A DNA stretch of 12,856 bases from JBJXGF01 sp046153015. GTDB lineage: Bacteria > Actinomycetota > Acidimicrobiia > Acidimicrobiales > CAIXPF01. Where the stretch lies: contig JBJXGF010000199.1 of NCBI GenBank assembly GCA_046153015.1, positions 1 through 12,856 on the forward strand, read 5' to 3'. Positions within the stretch are counted from its first letter, which is position 1. Each line of letters opens with the position of its first letter. This document shows positions 1 through 6,013 of the stretch, one piece after another. The position numbers and the translations under genes were made by a program. The notes beneath the pieces are model-generated. The model was given only the letters and a program-made list of their open reading frames with translations, had not been told where the DNA came from and searched no databases.

Positions 1-1
1 G

Positions 2-385
2 GCGCTCGCCCCGCCGGCGTCGCCTCCCGCCGACGCGCTGGTGGGCGCGGTGGTGCGCTCGGCGGTCTACGCCGGCGAGCCGCTCACCGCCGCCCGACTC
101 GGCGCCGGCGGCCCGATCACCGGGCAGCTGCTGGCCGGGGAGGCCGCGCTGGCGGTGCCGGCCGGCCGGCCGCCGCTGGCAGCGCAGCCCGGCGACCGGG
201 TGCGCCTGCTCCTGGCCGGCGATCCGCTGGCCGGCGCCCCACCCGAACGGGCCGTGATCGAGGGGCGGGTGCTGTCCGCCGACGAGGAGTCGCTCACGGT
301 GGCGGTGCCGGCAGCCGCTGCGGCGGCGGTGGCCGCGGCCCTCGTCGGCGGCGCGGTCACGCCGGCCCTGCTCGGCCCGCCGTGA
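2..385 (+). CDS. SAF-domain protein, CpaB/RcpC-like (5' truncated by window edge)
   Basis: This is the 3' part of a gene that enters from the left edge; the frame is open from base 2 and ends at TGA 383-385. The visible 127 residues show a SAF-like segment (VGAVVRSAVYAGEPLTAARL) in which a conserved Gly-Glu-Pro-Leu follows the 'aG' turn. Then come an ALAVPAG strand and PGDRVRLLL, which resembles the 'PGDRVDV' strand of CpaB/RcpC. In that family, known from Flp/Tad pilus systems, the protein is anchored in the inner membrane and helps assemble the pilus secretion complex. The N-terminal membrane segment expected of a CpaB is outside the window, so neither it nor other tad genes can be checked. 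The C-terminal tail is rich in alanine and valine. A SAF-domain protein of another kind (for example an antifreeze/flagella FlgA-like chaperone) is possible. The fold call is fairly secure; the pilus role is inferred. Confidence 0.7.
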   Translation, partial: ALAPPASPPADALVGAVVRSAVYAGEPLTAARLGAGGPITGQLLAGEAALAVPAGRPPLAAQPGDRVRLLLAGDPLAGAPPERAVIEGRVLSADEESLTVAVPAAAAAAVAAALVGGAVTPALLGPP

Positions 386-420
386 CCGGCCCGGCCATCA
401 ACAGCGTGCTCGCGGCTCGG

Positions 421-537
421 TTGTGGCGGGTTGTTCGCGGGCCCCCAAGTATGGTCCACGCGTACAACGCTCCCACCTGCGTTTTTGTCCGTCTGGAACA
501 GGCCTCTACTCGGCCCGACGCGAACAACCCGCCACAA
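421..537. repeat. 117-bp element with perfect 19-bp terminal inverted repeats
   Basis: Bases 421-439 (ttgtggcgggttgttcgcg) are the exact reverse complement of 519-537. Allowing one mismatch, the match extends outward to 418/540. Inside the arms, 440-443 can pair with 512-515 after a 3-nt bulge. Smaller complementary blocks (448-451 with 507-510, 466-470 with 479-483) let the whole element fold end to end. The interior is visibly less GC-rich than the flanking genes and contains a TTTTT run at 482-486. It lies between two convergent gene ends (385 and 557). It could be a MITE-like non-autonomous element, a REP-like palindrome, a structured RNA or a bidirectional terminator. I see no flanking target duplication and no ORF that belongs to it. 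The repeat is certain; the function is unknown. Confidence 0.8.
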
Positions 538-556
538 ACGCACTTGGCCGCGTGGC

Positions 557-1264
557 TCAGGTCTTGGTGGAGGGCACGATGCGCGGTTTCCACACCCGGG
601 GGGCGTCGAAGTGATGGCCCACCACCCGGGCGTTGGCCAGGGCCGCCAGGAACGACGCCGGCCCGTCGAAGTCGGGCATCTCCACGTAGGCCGAGCCGAT
701 CGCCTCGGGCACATGGGCGTCGCTGCCGGCCCCGGCGGCGAGGCTGTAGCGCTCGGTGAACGCTGCCGCCCGGGCGTTGAGGTGCTCCAGGCTGGTCTTC
801 GCGTTGCGGCACTCCATCGCGTCGACGAGGCCCGCCTCGGCGATCTCCACCAGCGCGTCCTCCCGCAGGTTGTTGCGCAGCGGGTCGAACGGGTGGGGGA
901 TGTACACGATCCCGCCCTGGGCGCGAATCCGCTGCGCCACCTCCACCGCCGGCAGCCCGAACGGGATCCGCTCGGCGAGGAACAGGCCGATGATCTCCCC
1001 GAAGCGGGTCTTGATCTCCTCGCCGACGATCACCCGGCAGGGCAGCCGGGCCGCCAGCTCCTCGGCGCCCTTCAGCGCGTTGTGGTCGGTCACGCACAGC
1101 ACGTCGATGCCGGCGGCCACCACCGCCTCCTCGATCTCGTCGGGCGTGGTGGTCGAATCTCCCGACCACATCGTGTGCGAGTGGAAATCGACCCGCACCC
1201 AGCCCGCCCGCTCCCGCTCGGCGAGGTGGGGGTGGCGGGCGATCGCCTCGAGGCTCGGCCTCAC
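557..1264 (-). CDS. PHP-domain metal-dependent phosphoesterase
   Basis: This 235-residue protein has the metal-binding motif set of the PHP (polymerase and histidinol phosphatase) superfamily. In order these are DFHSHT (D26, H28, H30), VTDHN (D60, H61), GEEI (E82/E83), IPHPFD (H124), a Glu at ECRNA (E151) and GSDAH (D182, H184). These ligands normally hold two or three divalent metals that hydrolyse phosphate esters or nucleotides. Stand-alone PHP proteins of this size include RNase AM/YciV-like 3'-5' nucleases and nucleoside 3',5'-bisphosphate phosphatases, so the substrate cannot be named. No signal peptide is visible, so it is probably cytoplasmic. The GTG start at 1264-1262 overlaps the tldE stop as GTGA, which implies translational coupling and membership in the tldD-tldE operon. 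A GTG at residue 23 would sit too close to the first motif. Family confidence is high; substrate unknown. Confidence 0.9.
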   Translation of the reverse strand: MRPSLEAIARHPHLAERERAGWVRVDFHSHTMWSGDSTTTPDEIEEAVVAAGIDVLCVTDHNALKGAEELAARLPCRVIVGEEIKTRFGEIIGLFLAERIPFGLPAVEVAQRIRAQGGIVYIPHPFDPLRNNLREDALVEIAEAGLVDAMECRNAKTSLEHLNARAAAFTERYSLAAGAGSDAHVPEAIGSAYVEMPDFDGPASFLAALANARVVGHHFDAPRVWKPRIVPSTKT

Positions 1265-2640
1265 GAGCCGCTCAGCGCCACGTCGGCGATCACGAGCGGC
1301 GGCATCGTCGACCCGCCGGGCAGCCGCTCGAGCTCGCTCCCCACCGCGCAGAGATCAAGCAGGAGGCGCTGCAGCGTCGACGCGATCGTCACCTCCCGCA
1401 CCGGCTCGGCCAGCTCCCCGTTGCGGATGAGCAGCCCCTCGGCGCCCACCGAGAAATCCCCCGACGTGGGGTTCACGCCCGAATGAAGACCGGCCATGGT
1501 CTGGACCAGCAGCCCACGCTCGATGCCGGCCAGCAGCTCCTCGAACGTGCCGCCCGAACCGGGCGCAGCGGCCAGGGCCTGGACCCCGACCTCGGGCGTG
1601 GAGCGCGCCGAGCGCACCGCCGAGGCGGTGGAGCGCACCCCGCCCCGGCGGGCGGTGTAGCTGTTGTGCAGGAACCCGGTGAGCACCCCGCCGCGCACGA
1701 GCGGGTTCGCCCGGGTGGCGAGGCCCTCCCCGTCGAAGGGGTCGGCCCCGAAGGACGCCGGGTCGGTCGGGTCGTCCACGAGCGAGAGCAGCGGCGAGGC
1801 GATGTCGTGCCCGAGCCGGTCGGCGAAGGGCGAGCGGTTCTTCTGCACCATCGAGGCGGTGAGCGTGCCGGCCACGATGCCGAGCACGGTGGCGGCCAGC
1901 TTCGGCTCGAGCAGCAGGTGCACGCGCTGCGAGGGGGCCTGCCCCGCGCCGAGCAGGCGCACGGCCTGGCGCACGGCCTCCTCGGCCGCCTTCTCGATCG
2001 ACAGGCTGGCCGGGTCGCGGGCGGCGTCGACCCCGTAGCCGCTCGTGGTCTCGCCGTTCTCCTCGCCGAGGGCGTTCACCGACACGAAGGCGCTGGTGCT
2101 GCGGGTCTCGGAGCGGATGCCGGCGCTCGAAGCGATCGCCGTCTGGCCCGCCGAATCGCTGTAGGCCGCTGTGCGCACGCCCTTGATCCGCGGGTCGGCG
2201 CCCCGCACGGCCCGCTCGAGCGCCAGCGCCAGCTCGACCTTGTCGGCCACGGGCACGAGCAGCGCCTCGGGCCGCCACAGCTCGAGCGCCGCCTGCGCCA
2301 CGCCGTCGGGCTCGACGAGGCCGTTCCACTCGTCGGGCTCGGCGAATCGGGCGTTGTCACGGGCGGCGGCGAGCGCCTCGGCGATCACGTCGTCGTCGAA
2401 GGAGCCGGCGTGGGCGAAGCCGAGGCGGCCCTGCGCGATGACCCGCACCCCCACGCCGTAGCTCTGCGCCGAGGTGAACGACTCCACCTCGCCCTCGTAG
2501 GCCCGCACGGTGGTGCTCACCGACCGGGCCAGCGCCACCTCGAGCGCCTCCCCGGGCGCCGCCTCGCCGACCCAGCGCTCGGCCAGGGCGGCCAGCTCGC
2601 CCTCCCGCCAGCCCGCGGCGGGCGACGCCTCCCCGCTCAT
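1261..2640 (-). CDS. tldE: TldE/PmbA-family subunit of the TldD/TldE metalloprotease
   Basis: This 459-residue protein is homologous in layout to TldD but lacks its HExxxH motif, as expected for the non-catalytic TldE (PmbA) partner. An N-terminal AYEGEVESFTSAQSYGVGVRV segment matches the family's strand-rich N-terminal domain. The central PKLAATVLGIVAGTLTASMVQ-like region and the C-terminal GLLIRNGELAEPVREVTIA segment are typical of the PmbA/TldA fold. In Escherichia coli, TldD and TldE form a heterodimeric protease that processes the microcin B17 precursor and degrades the CcdA antitoxin; many bacteria carry the pair with no known peptide substrate. The start ATG at 2640-2638 overlaps the tldD stop as ATGA, and the frame upstream of it is simply antisense-free run-on within tldD. 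Length is close to the usual 440-460. Cytoplasmic. Confidence 0.93.
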   Translation of the reverse strand: MSGEASPAAGWREGELAALAERWVGEAAPGEALEVALARSVSTTVRAYEGEVESFTSAQSYGVGVRVIAQGRLGFAHAGSFDDDVIAEALAAARDNARFAEPDEWNGLVEPDGVAQAALELWRPEALLVPVADKVELALALERAVRGADPRIKGVRTAAYSDSAGQTAIASSAGIRSETRSTSAFVSVNALGEENGETTSGYGVDAARDPASLSIEKAAEEAVRQAVRLLGAGQAPSQRVHLLLEPKLAATVLGIVAGTLTASMVQKNRSPFADRLGHDIASPLLSLVDDPTDPASFGADPFDGEGLATRANPLVRGGVLTGFLHNSYTARRGGVRSTASAVRSARSTPEVGVQALAAAPGSGGTFEELLAGIERGLLVQTMAGLHSGVNPTSGDFSVGAEGLLIRNGELAEPVREVTIASTLQRLLLDLCAVGSELERLPGGSTMPPLVIADVALSGS

Positions 2641-4043
2641 GCCGCGGTGCCGCCGATGGTGAGGCTCTGCACTCGCAGCGTGGGCGTTCCGGTGCCGACC
2701 GGCACCCCCTGGCCGTCCTTGCCGCAGGTGCCCGGGCCGCCCATTTCGAAGTCGGCGGCCAACGCGTCGATGGCCGCCAGCGCGTTGGGGCCGTTGCCGA
2801 TGAGGTTGGCTTCCCGCAGCGGTTCGGTGATCCGCCCGCCCTCGATCAGGTACGCCTCGGTCATGCCGAACACGAAGTCGCCGCTGGCGGTGTTGACCTG
2901 CCCGCCGCCGAGCTGCGCCACGTAGACCCCGCGCTCGGTGTCGGCCACGATGGCGTCGGCGTCGCCGCTGCCGTTCTCGATGAAGGTGTTGGTCATGCGC
3001 ACCATCGGCAGGTTCCGGTAGGTCTCGCGCCGCCCGTTCGCCGAGCCGGGCCGGCCCGCCTTCGCGGCCCGCAGCCGGTCCCACAGGTAGTCGGTCAGCA
3101 CCCCCCGCTCGATCAGCACGTGGCGCGCCGCCGGGCGGCCCTCGTCGTCGATCGAGGCGTAGCCCCACTCGCCGGCCAGCGTCCCGTCGTCGACGAGGGT
3201 CACGAGCGGGCTGGCCACCTGCTGGCCCACCCGACCGGCGAAGACCGAGGCGCCCTTGTCGACCAGGTCCTTCTCCAACCCGTGGCCGCAGGCCTCGTGG
3301 AACAGGATCCCCCCCGAGCCGGCGGCCAGCACCACCGGCATGGCGCCGGTGGGCGCGGGCCGGGCCCGCAGCTTGGTGAGGGCGCGGGCGGCGGCCTTGC
3401 GGGCCACGTCGTCCACGGCCAGGCGGTCGAAGAGCTCCCAGCCCACCGCCAGCCCGATCGACTCGCGCCCGGTCTGCAGGCCGGTGTCGCCGAGCGCCAC
3501 GCAGGACACCGAGAACCGAGTCCGCACCTGGTCGTCCCGGGCCAGCAGCCCGTCGCTCGAGGCCACGAGGATCTGGCGGCGGGAGTCGGCCACGGTGACC
3601 GCCACCTGGCGGATGGCGCCGCCGGCGTCGCGCGCCGCGGCCTCGGCCCGGCGCAACAGCTCGACCTTGGCCGACTTGGCGACCTCCGCCGGCTGGATGG
3701 CCACGGTGAGCGCCGAACGGTCGGCGGCGGCGGACAGCGGAACGACCGACGCGGCGCCGGCCCCGCCCGCCCCCCCGGCGAAGCGAGCAGCGCCGGCCGC
3801 GGCCTGGGCAGCCGCCAGCAGACCCTGCTCGGAAAGGTCCGACGTGTGGGCGAAGCCCGTCCGCTCCCCGCGCACGACCCGCACCCCGGCGCCTCGGTCC
3901 CGACCGGAGGTCAAGTCCTCCACCTTGCCGTCGTCGAGCGTGGCGGAGGACGAGCGGCGGTCCTCCACGAACACCTCGGCGAAGTCGCCCCCGTTGACCA
4001 GGGCGGCGCTCAGGGCCCGTTGGACCAGCGACTCATCGATCAC
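2637..4043 (-). CDS. tldD: TldD-family zinc metalloprotease subunit
   Basis: This 468-residue protein carries the TldD catalytic motif GGILFHEACGHGLEKD (H249, E250, H254), in which the two His bind zinc and Glu activates water. A C-terminal GTCGKDGQGVPVG segment supplies the conserved Cys (C440), the third zinc ligand in the E. coli TldD structure. An N-terminal domain (DDGKVEDLTSGRDRGAGVRVV) and the ASGDFVFGMTEAYLIEGG stretch are also family-typical. It should act with TldE, encoded immediately downstream, to cleave small or unfolded peptides in the cytoplasm. I chose GTG 4043 rather than the in-frame ATG at 4109. Family N-termini start close to the IDESLVQRAL helix, and a TACGAT -10 hexamer ends exactly 6 nt before this GTG, which fits a leaderless transcript. 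No RiPP precursor or toxin-antitoxin gene is adjacent, so the substrate is unknown. Confidence 0.94.
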   Translation of the reverse strand: MIDESLVQRALSAALVNGGDFAEVFVEDRRSSSATLDDGKVEDLTSGRDRGAGVRVVRGERTGFAHTSDLSEQGLLAAAQAAAGAARFAGGAGGAGAASVVPLSAAADRSALTVAIQPAEVAKSAKVELLRRAEAAARDAGGAIRQVAVTVADSRRQILVASSDGLLARDDQVRTRFSVSCVALGDTGLQTGRESIGLAVGWELFDRLAVDDVARKAAARALTKLRARPAPTGAMPVVLAAGSGGILFHEACGHGLEKDLVDKGASVFAGRVGQQVASPLVTLVDDGTLAGEWGYASIDDEGRPAARHVLIERGVLTDYLWDRLRAAKAGRPGSANGRRETYRNLPMVRMTNTFIENGSGDADAIVADTERGVYVAQLGGGQVNTASGDFVFGMTEAYLIEGGRITEPLREANLIGNGPNALAAIDALAADFEMGGPGTCGKDGQGVPVGTGTPTLRVQSLTIGGTAA

Positions 4044-4049
4044 CGGCCC

Positions 4050-4055
4050 ATCGTA
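4050..4055 (-). promoter_or_regulatory. Candidate -10 element for leaderless tldD operon transcript
   Basis: Read on the minus strand, TACGAT (4055 to 4050) fits the actinobacterial TAnnnT -10 pattern. Six bases then lead directly to the GTG at 4043, so initiation would fall on or beside the start codon. No Shine-Dalgarno-like sequence precedes that GTG. I do not see a convincing -35 hexamer. Confidence 0.4.
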
Positions 4056-4084
4056 GCCACGCCGGTTCGCCCGGCTGGCCGGGC

Positions 4085-4114
4085 TTGGCTGCGCCCAGCG
4101 GCCCGCCATAGGGT
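4085..4114 (+). promoter_or_regulatory. Candidate promoter (TTGGCT-18-TAGGGT) for leaderless thioesterase gene
   Basis: TTGGCT at 4085-4090 and TAGGGT at 4109-4114 are separated by 18 bases. Six bases after the -10 lies the GTG start at 4121, so the transcript should begin at the start codon. There is no purine-rich ribosome binding site in between. It is divergent from the tldD promoter, within a 77-bp shared region. Confidence 0.5.
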
Positions 4115-4120
4115 GAGCCG

Positions 4121-4498
4121 GTGGCCGTGGAGCAAGGCGCCCGTGCAGCGATCGAGTTGGTGGTCGGCGAGGCCGACACGGCCATCGCCCTCAAGTCGGG
4201 AGACGTGCCCGTGCTGGCCACGCCGCGCCTCGTGGCTCTGTGCGAGGAGGCCACCTGCCGGGCGTTGGCCGAGCACCTCGAATCGGGCCAGACCTCGGTG
4301 GGCATGCGGGTGCAGCTCGACCACCTGGCCCCCACCGCCGTGGGCGCCAGCGTGCGGGCCGAGGCGCAGGTGGAGAAGGTCGAAGGCCGCCGGGTCACCT
4401 TCACGGTGTCGGCGCACGACCCCCGGGGCCTCGTGGCCGTCGGCCGGGTCACGAGGGTGATCGTCGACTCGCAGCGCTTCCTCGACGGGCTGAAGTAG
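4121..4498 (+). CDS. FlK-like hotdog-fold acyl-CoA thioesterase
   Basis: This 125-residue single-domain hotdog protein aligns by motif with the fluoroacetyl-CoA thioesterase FlK family. In FlK the catalytic triad is Thr42, Glu50 and His76. Here T34 (LATPRLVAL), E42 (CEEAT) and H68 (LDHLAP) have the same 8- and 26-residue spacings. The family hydrolyses short acyl-CoA thioesters in the cytoplasm. Most members outside the fluoroacetate producer have no known substrate, and nothing here suggests organofluorine chemistry. It probably works as a homodimer. The GTG start at 4121 follows a good -10 hexamer by 6 nt and fits a leaderless mRNA. A GTG at 4113 is out of frame. The gene is divergent from tldD and is followed by a 178-bp gap, so it may be monocistronic. 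Family call strong; substrate unknown. Confidence 0.85.
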   Translation: MAVEQGARAAIELVVGEADTAIALKSGDVPVLATPRLVALCEEATCRALAEHLESGQTSVGMRVQLDHLAPTAVGASVRAEAQVEKVEGRRVTFTVSAHDPRGLVAVGRVTRVIVDSQRFLDGLK

Positions 4499-4676
4499 GC
4501 GCCGCCCGGGCGCTCCCGGCGGAATTGCAGCGGTTCTCGGCGGGCCCGGCGGCTACTGTGGCCCACCACGCGCCCGCGAGAGCACGGTCGCGGCAGTCGA
4601 GGAAGCGGCGTCGAACCCCAGCCGACACCGTCGAGGCAGCTGCGCGGGCGGTTCCGACGAGCTTCGAGGTCGAGCG
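4499..4676 (+). other. 178-bp intergenic region with a possible -10 box upstream of the PAP2 gene
   Basis: This gap separates the thioesterase stop from the GTG of the PAP2 gene. TACTGT at 4554-4559 fits a TAnnnT -10 element, but the nearest -35-like hexamer (TTGCAG, 4525-4530) is 23 bases away, too far for a standard promoter. If it is used, the 5' leader would be about 110 nt. I see no riboswitch, small ORF or terminator I could defend. A weak GAGG lies about 9 nt before the PAP2 start. Confidence 0.3.
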
Positions 4677-5483
4677 GTGAATCGGGACGCTGCACAACTC
4701 CACGCCGGGGAGGTCCGGCTGCGGTGGTACCGCGAGGTCGCGCTCGTGCTCGGCTTCTACGCCGTGTACAGCGTGATCCGCAACACCTTCGGCTCGGCGG
4801 CCGTCTCCCCCGCCGTGGCGCTCGACAACGCGTTGACCGTGATCCGCGTCGAGCAGCGCCTCGGCCTGTGGATCGAGCCCGCGCTCCAGGGCCTGTTCGT
4901 GTCGTGGCGGGCGTTCATCCAGTTCTGGAACCTGTTCTACGGCACGTTCCACTTCGTGGTCACCGGCGGGGTGATGGTGCTGCTCTACCGCCGCCACCCG
5001 GCGCGCTATCCCACGTGGCGCAACACGCTGGCGTTCACCACGGCGTTCGCGTTGATCGGCTTCTCCGCGTTCCCGCTGATGCCGCCGCGCCTGCTGGGGG
5101 ACTTCGGGCCCTTCGGCGGCGGCGTGCTCCAGTTCGGCTTCGTCGACACGCTCGAGACCGCCGGCGGGCTGTGGTCGTTCGACTCGAGCGCCATGCACTC
5201 GATCTCGAACCAGTACGCGGCCATGCCCAGCCTGCACTTCGCCTGGGCGTCGTGGTGCCTCTTCGCCACCTGGCCCACGCTCAAGCGGGCCTGGTCCAAG
5301 GCGCTGATGGCGCTGTACCCGTGGGCCACGTTCTTCGCCATCCTCGTGACCGCCAACCACTACTGGCTCGACGCGTTGGGCGGCGCCGTCATCCTCGCAG
5401 TGGGGTGGTTCTGCGGCTCGCAGCTCGCCCGCTGGGTCGTGCGGCGGCGGGCGCCCAGCGAGCACGCCGCGGTCCCGGCGTGA
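4677..5483 (+). CDS. PAP2-superfamily membrane protein, AUR1/inositolphosphotransferase-like
   Basis: This 268-residue integral membrane protein has about six hydrophobic segments (for example residues 20-36, 80-104, 117-136, 185-198, 214-226 and 235-250). It shows the PAP2 signature residues: MPSLHFAW (S185, H187) and TANHYWLDALGG (H228, D232). A PPRLL motif (136-140) lies ahead of them. The spacing and the long N-terminal part resemble the AUR1/inositol phosphorylceramide synthase-like branch (PAP2_3) rather than small BacA-type phosphatases. In this superfamily the His/Asp pair makes a phospho-enzyme and either hydrolyses a lipid phosphate or transfers the head group at the membrane. The substrate is unknown. 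Candidates are phosphatidic acid, polyprenyl (di)phosphate or a phosphoinositide, the last being attractive in actinobacteria. Its stop overlaps the next start (GTGA), so it is coupled to the YjbQ gene. Confidence 0.85.
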   Translation: MNRDAAQLHAGEVRLRWYREVALVLGFYAVYSVIRNTFGSAAVSPAVALDNALTVIRVEQRLGLWIEPALQGLFVSWRAFIQFWNLFYGTFHFVVTGGVMVLLYRRHPARYPTWRNTLAFTTAFALIGFSAFPLMPPRLLGDFGPFGGGVLQFGFVDTLETAGGLWSFDSSAMHSISNQYAAMPSLHFAWASWCLFATWPTLKRAWSKALMALYPWATFFAILVTANHYWLDALGGAVILAVGWFCGSQLARWVVRRRAPSEHAAVPA

Positions 5484-5968
5484 GCCAACCCCCGGCGCTG
5501 CGCCCCGTCGCCGCCAGCATCATCCCCACGCAGCTGCTCGAGCTCGACACCCGGCGGCCCCAGGAGCTGGTCGACGTGACCGAGCCCCTCGCCGCGCTGG
5601 CCGCCTCCGCCGGGCTGACCGAGGGGATGCTGTCCGCCTTCTGCCCCCACACCAGCGCCGGCCTGGCGGTGACCGAAGCCGAGGAGGGGCTCCACGCCGA
5701 CCTCGCCGACATCTTCGAGCACCTCGCCCCGGCCGGGCGCTACTGGGCCCACGACGACCTCGCCCGTCGCCGCCAGAACCTCGTGCCCGGCGACCGCCCC
5801 AACGGGCACGCCCACATGCGGGCCCTGCTCGCCACGCTGCCCCAGCTCAGCCTGCCGATCGTCGAGGGCCGCCTCGGCCTCGGCGAGTGGCAGCGGGTGT
5901 ACCTGGTCGAGCTCGACGGCGGCCGCCGACGGCGCCTGCGGGTGTCGGCGTGGGGCATCCCGAGGTAG
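5480..5968 (+). CDS. yjbQ: YjbQ / UPF0047 family protein
   Basis: This 162-residue protein has the UPF0047 signature: a CPHTSAGL block (H57, T58), a further His in YWAHDDL (H91), a GHAHMRALL block (H110, H112) and a C-terminal LGEWQRVYLVELDGG strand pair (W137, Q138). In solved family members the His residues cluster in a trimer cavity and may bind metal. E. coli YjbQ shows weak secondary thiamine-phosphate synthase activity, which is why many databases use that name, but the physiological role is unsettled. The GTG start at 5480 overlaps the PAP2 stop by 4 bases. Length is a little above the usual 130-140 because of a roughly 15-residue N-terminal extension. Its TAG stop (5966-5968) forms the first three bases of a TAGGTT box upstream of dxs. 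Cytoplasmic. Confidence 0.9.
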   Translation: MSQPPALRPVAASIIPTQLLELDTRRPQELVDVTEPLAALAASAGLTEGMLSAFCPHTSAGLAVTEAEEGLHADLADIFEHLAPAGRYWAHDDLARRRQNLVPGDRPNGHAHMRALLATLPQLSLPIVEGRLGLGEWQRVYLVELDGGRRRRLRVSAWGIPR

Positions 5969-5971
5969 GTT
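5966..5971 (+). promoter_or_regulatory. Candidate -10 box for dxs overlapping the yjbQ stop
   Basis: TAGGTT at 5966-5971 fits the TAnnnT pattern and would place a transcript start near 5978-5981. That lies upstream of the preferred dxs ATG at 6014. No clear -35 hexamer is present, so dxs may simply be read from the PAP2-yjbQ message. Confidence 0.3.
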
Positions 5972-6013
5972 CGTCCCGGCGTGTCCCATCAAGCCTGCGG
6001 AGCTGCCCCACCC

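Noticed and set aside
411..547. Target-site duplication flanking the inverted-repeat element
   Set aside because: The bases immediately outside the arms (ctcgg and acgca) do not match. A ggctc on each side is not adjacent to the arms and is too common here to count.
382..759. Possible small peptide (for example a RiPP precursor for TldD/E) in the gap after the SAF gene
   Set aside because: The frame runs across the inverted repeat and deep into the PHP gene on the other strand, lacks a convincing ribosome site and has no leader-core pattern.
1483..2925. Long open frames antisense to tldE/tldD and to dxs (6314-7882)
   Set aside because: Same compositional effect; no recognisable motif, and they would overlap well-supported genes completely.
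4044..4109. ATG at 4109 as the tldD start
   Set aside because: It would add 22 residues without family similarity, would run into the divergent promoter region, and ignores the -10 box placed 6 nt before GTG 4043.
4499..4676. Riboswitch or small RNA in the gap before the PAP2 gene
   Set aside because: No recognisable conserved motif or strong structure; only a lone -10-like hexamer.
5969..6013. Thiamine riboswitch upstream of dxs
   Set aside because: Only about 45 bases separate yjbQ from the dxs ATG, too few for a TPP riboswitch, and no conserved core was seen.
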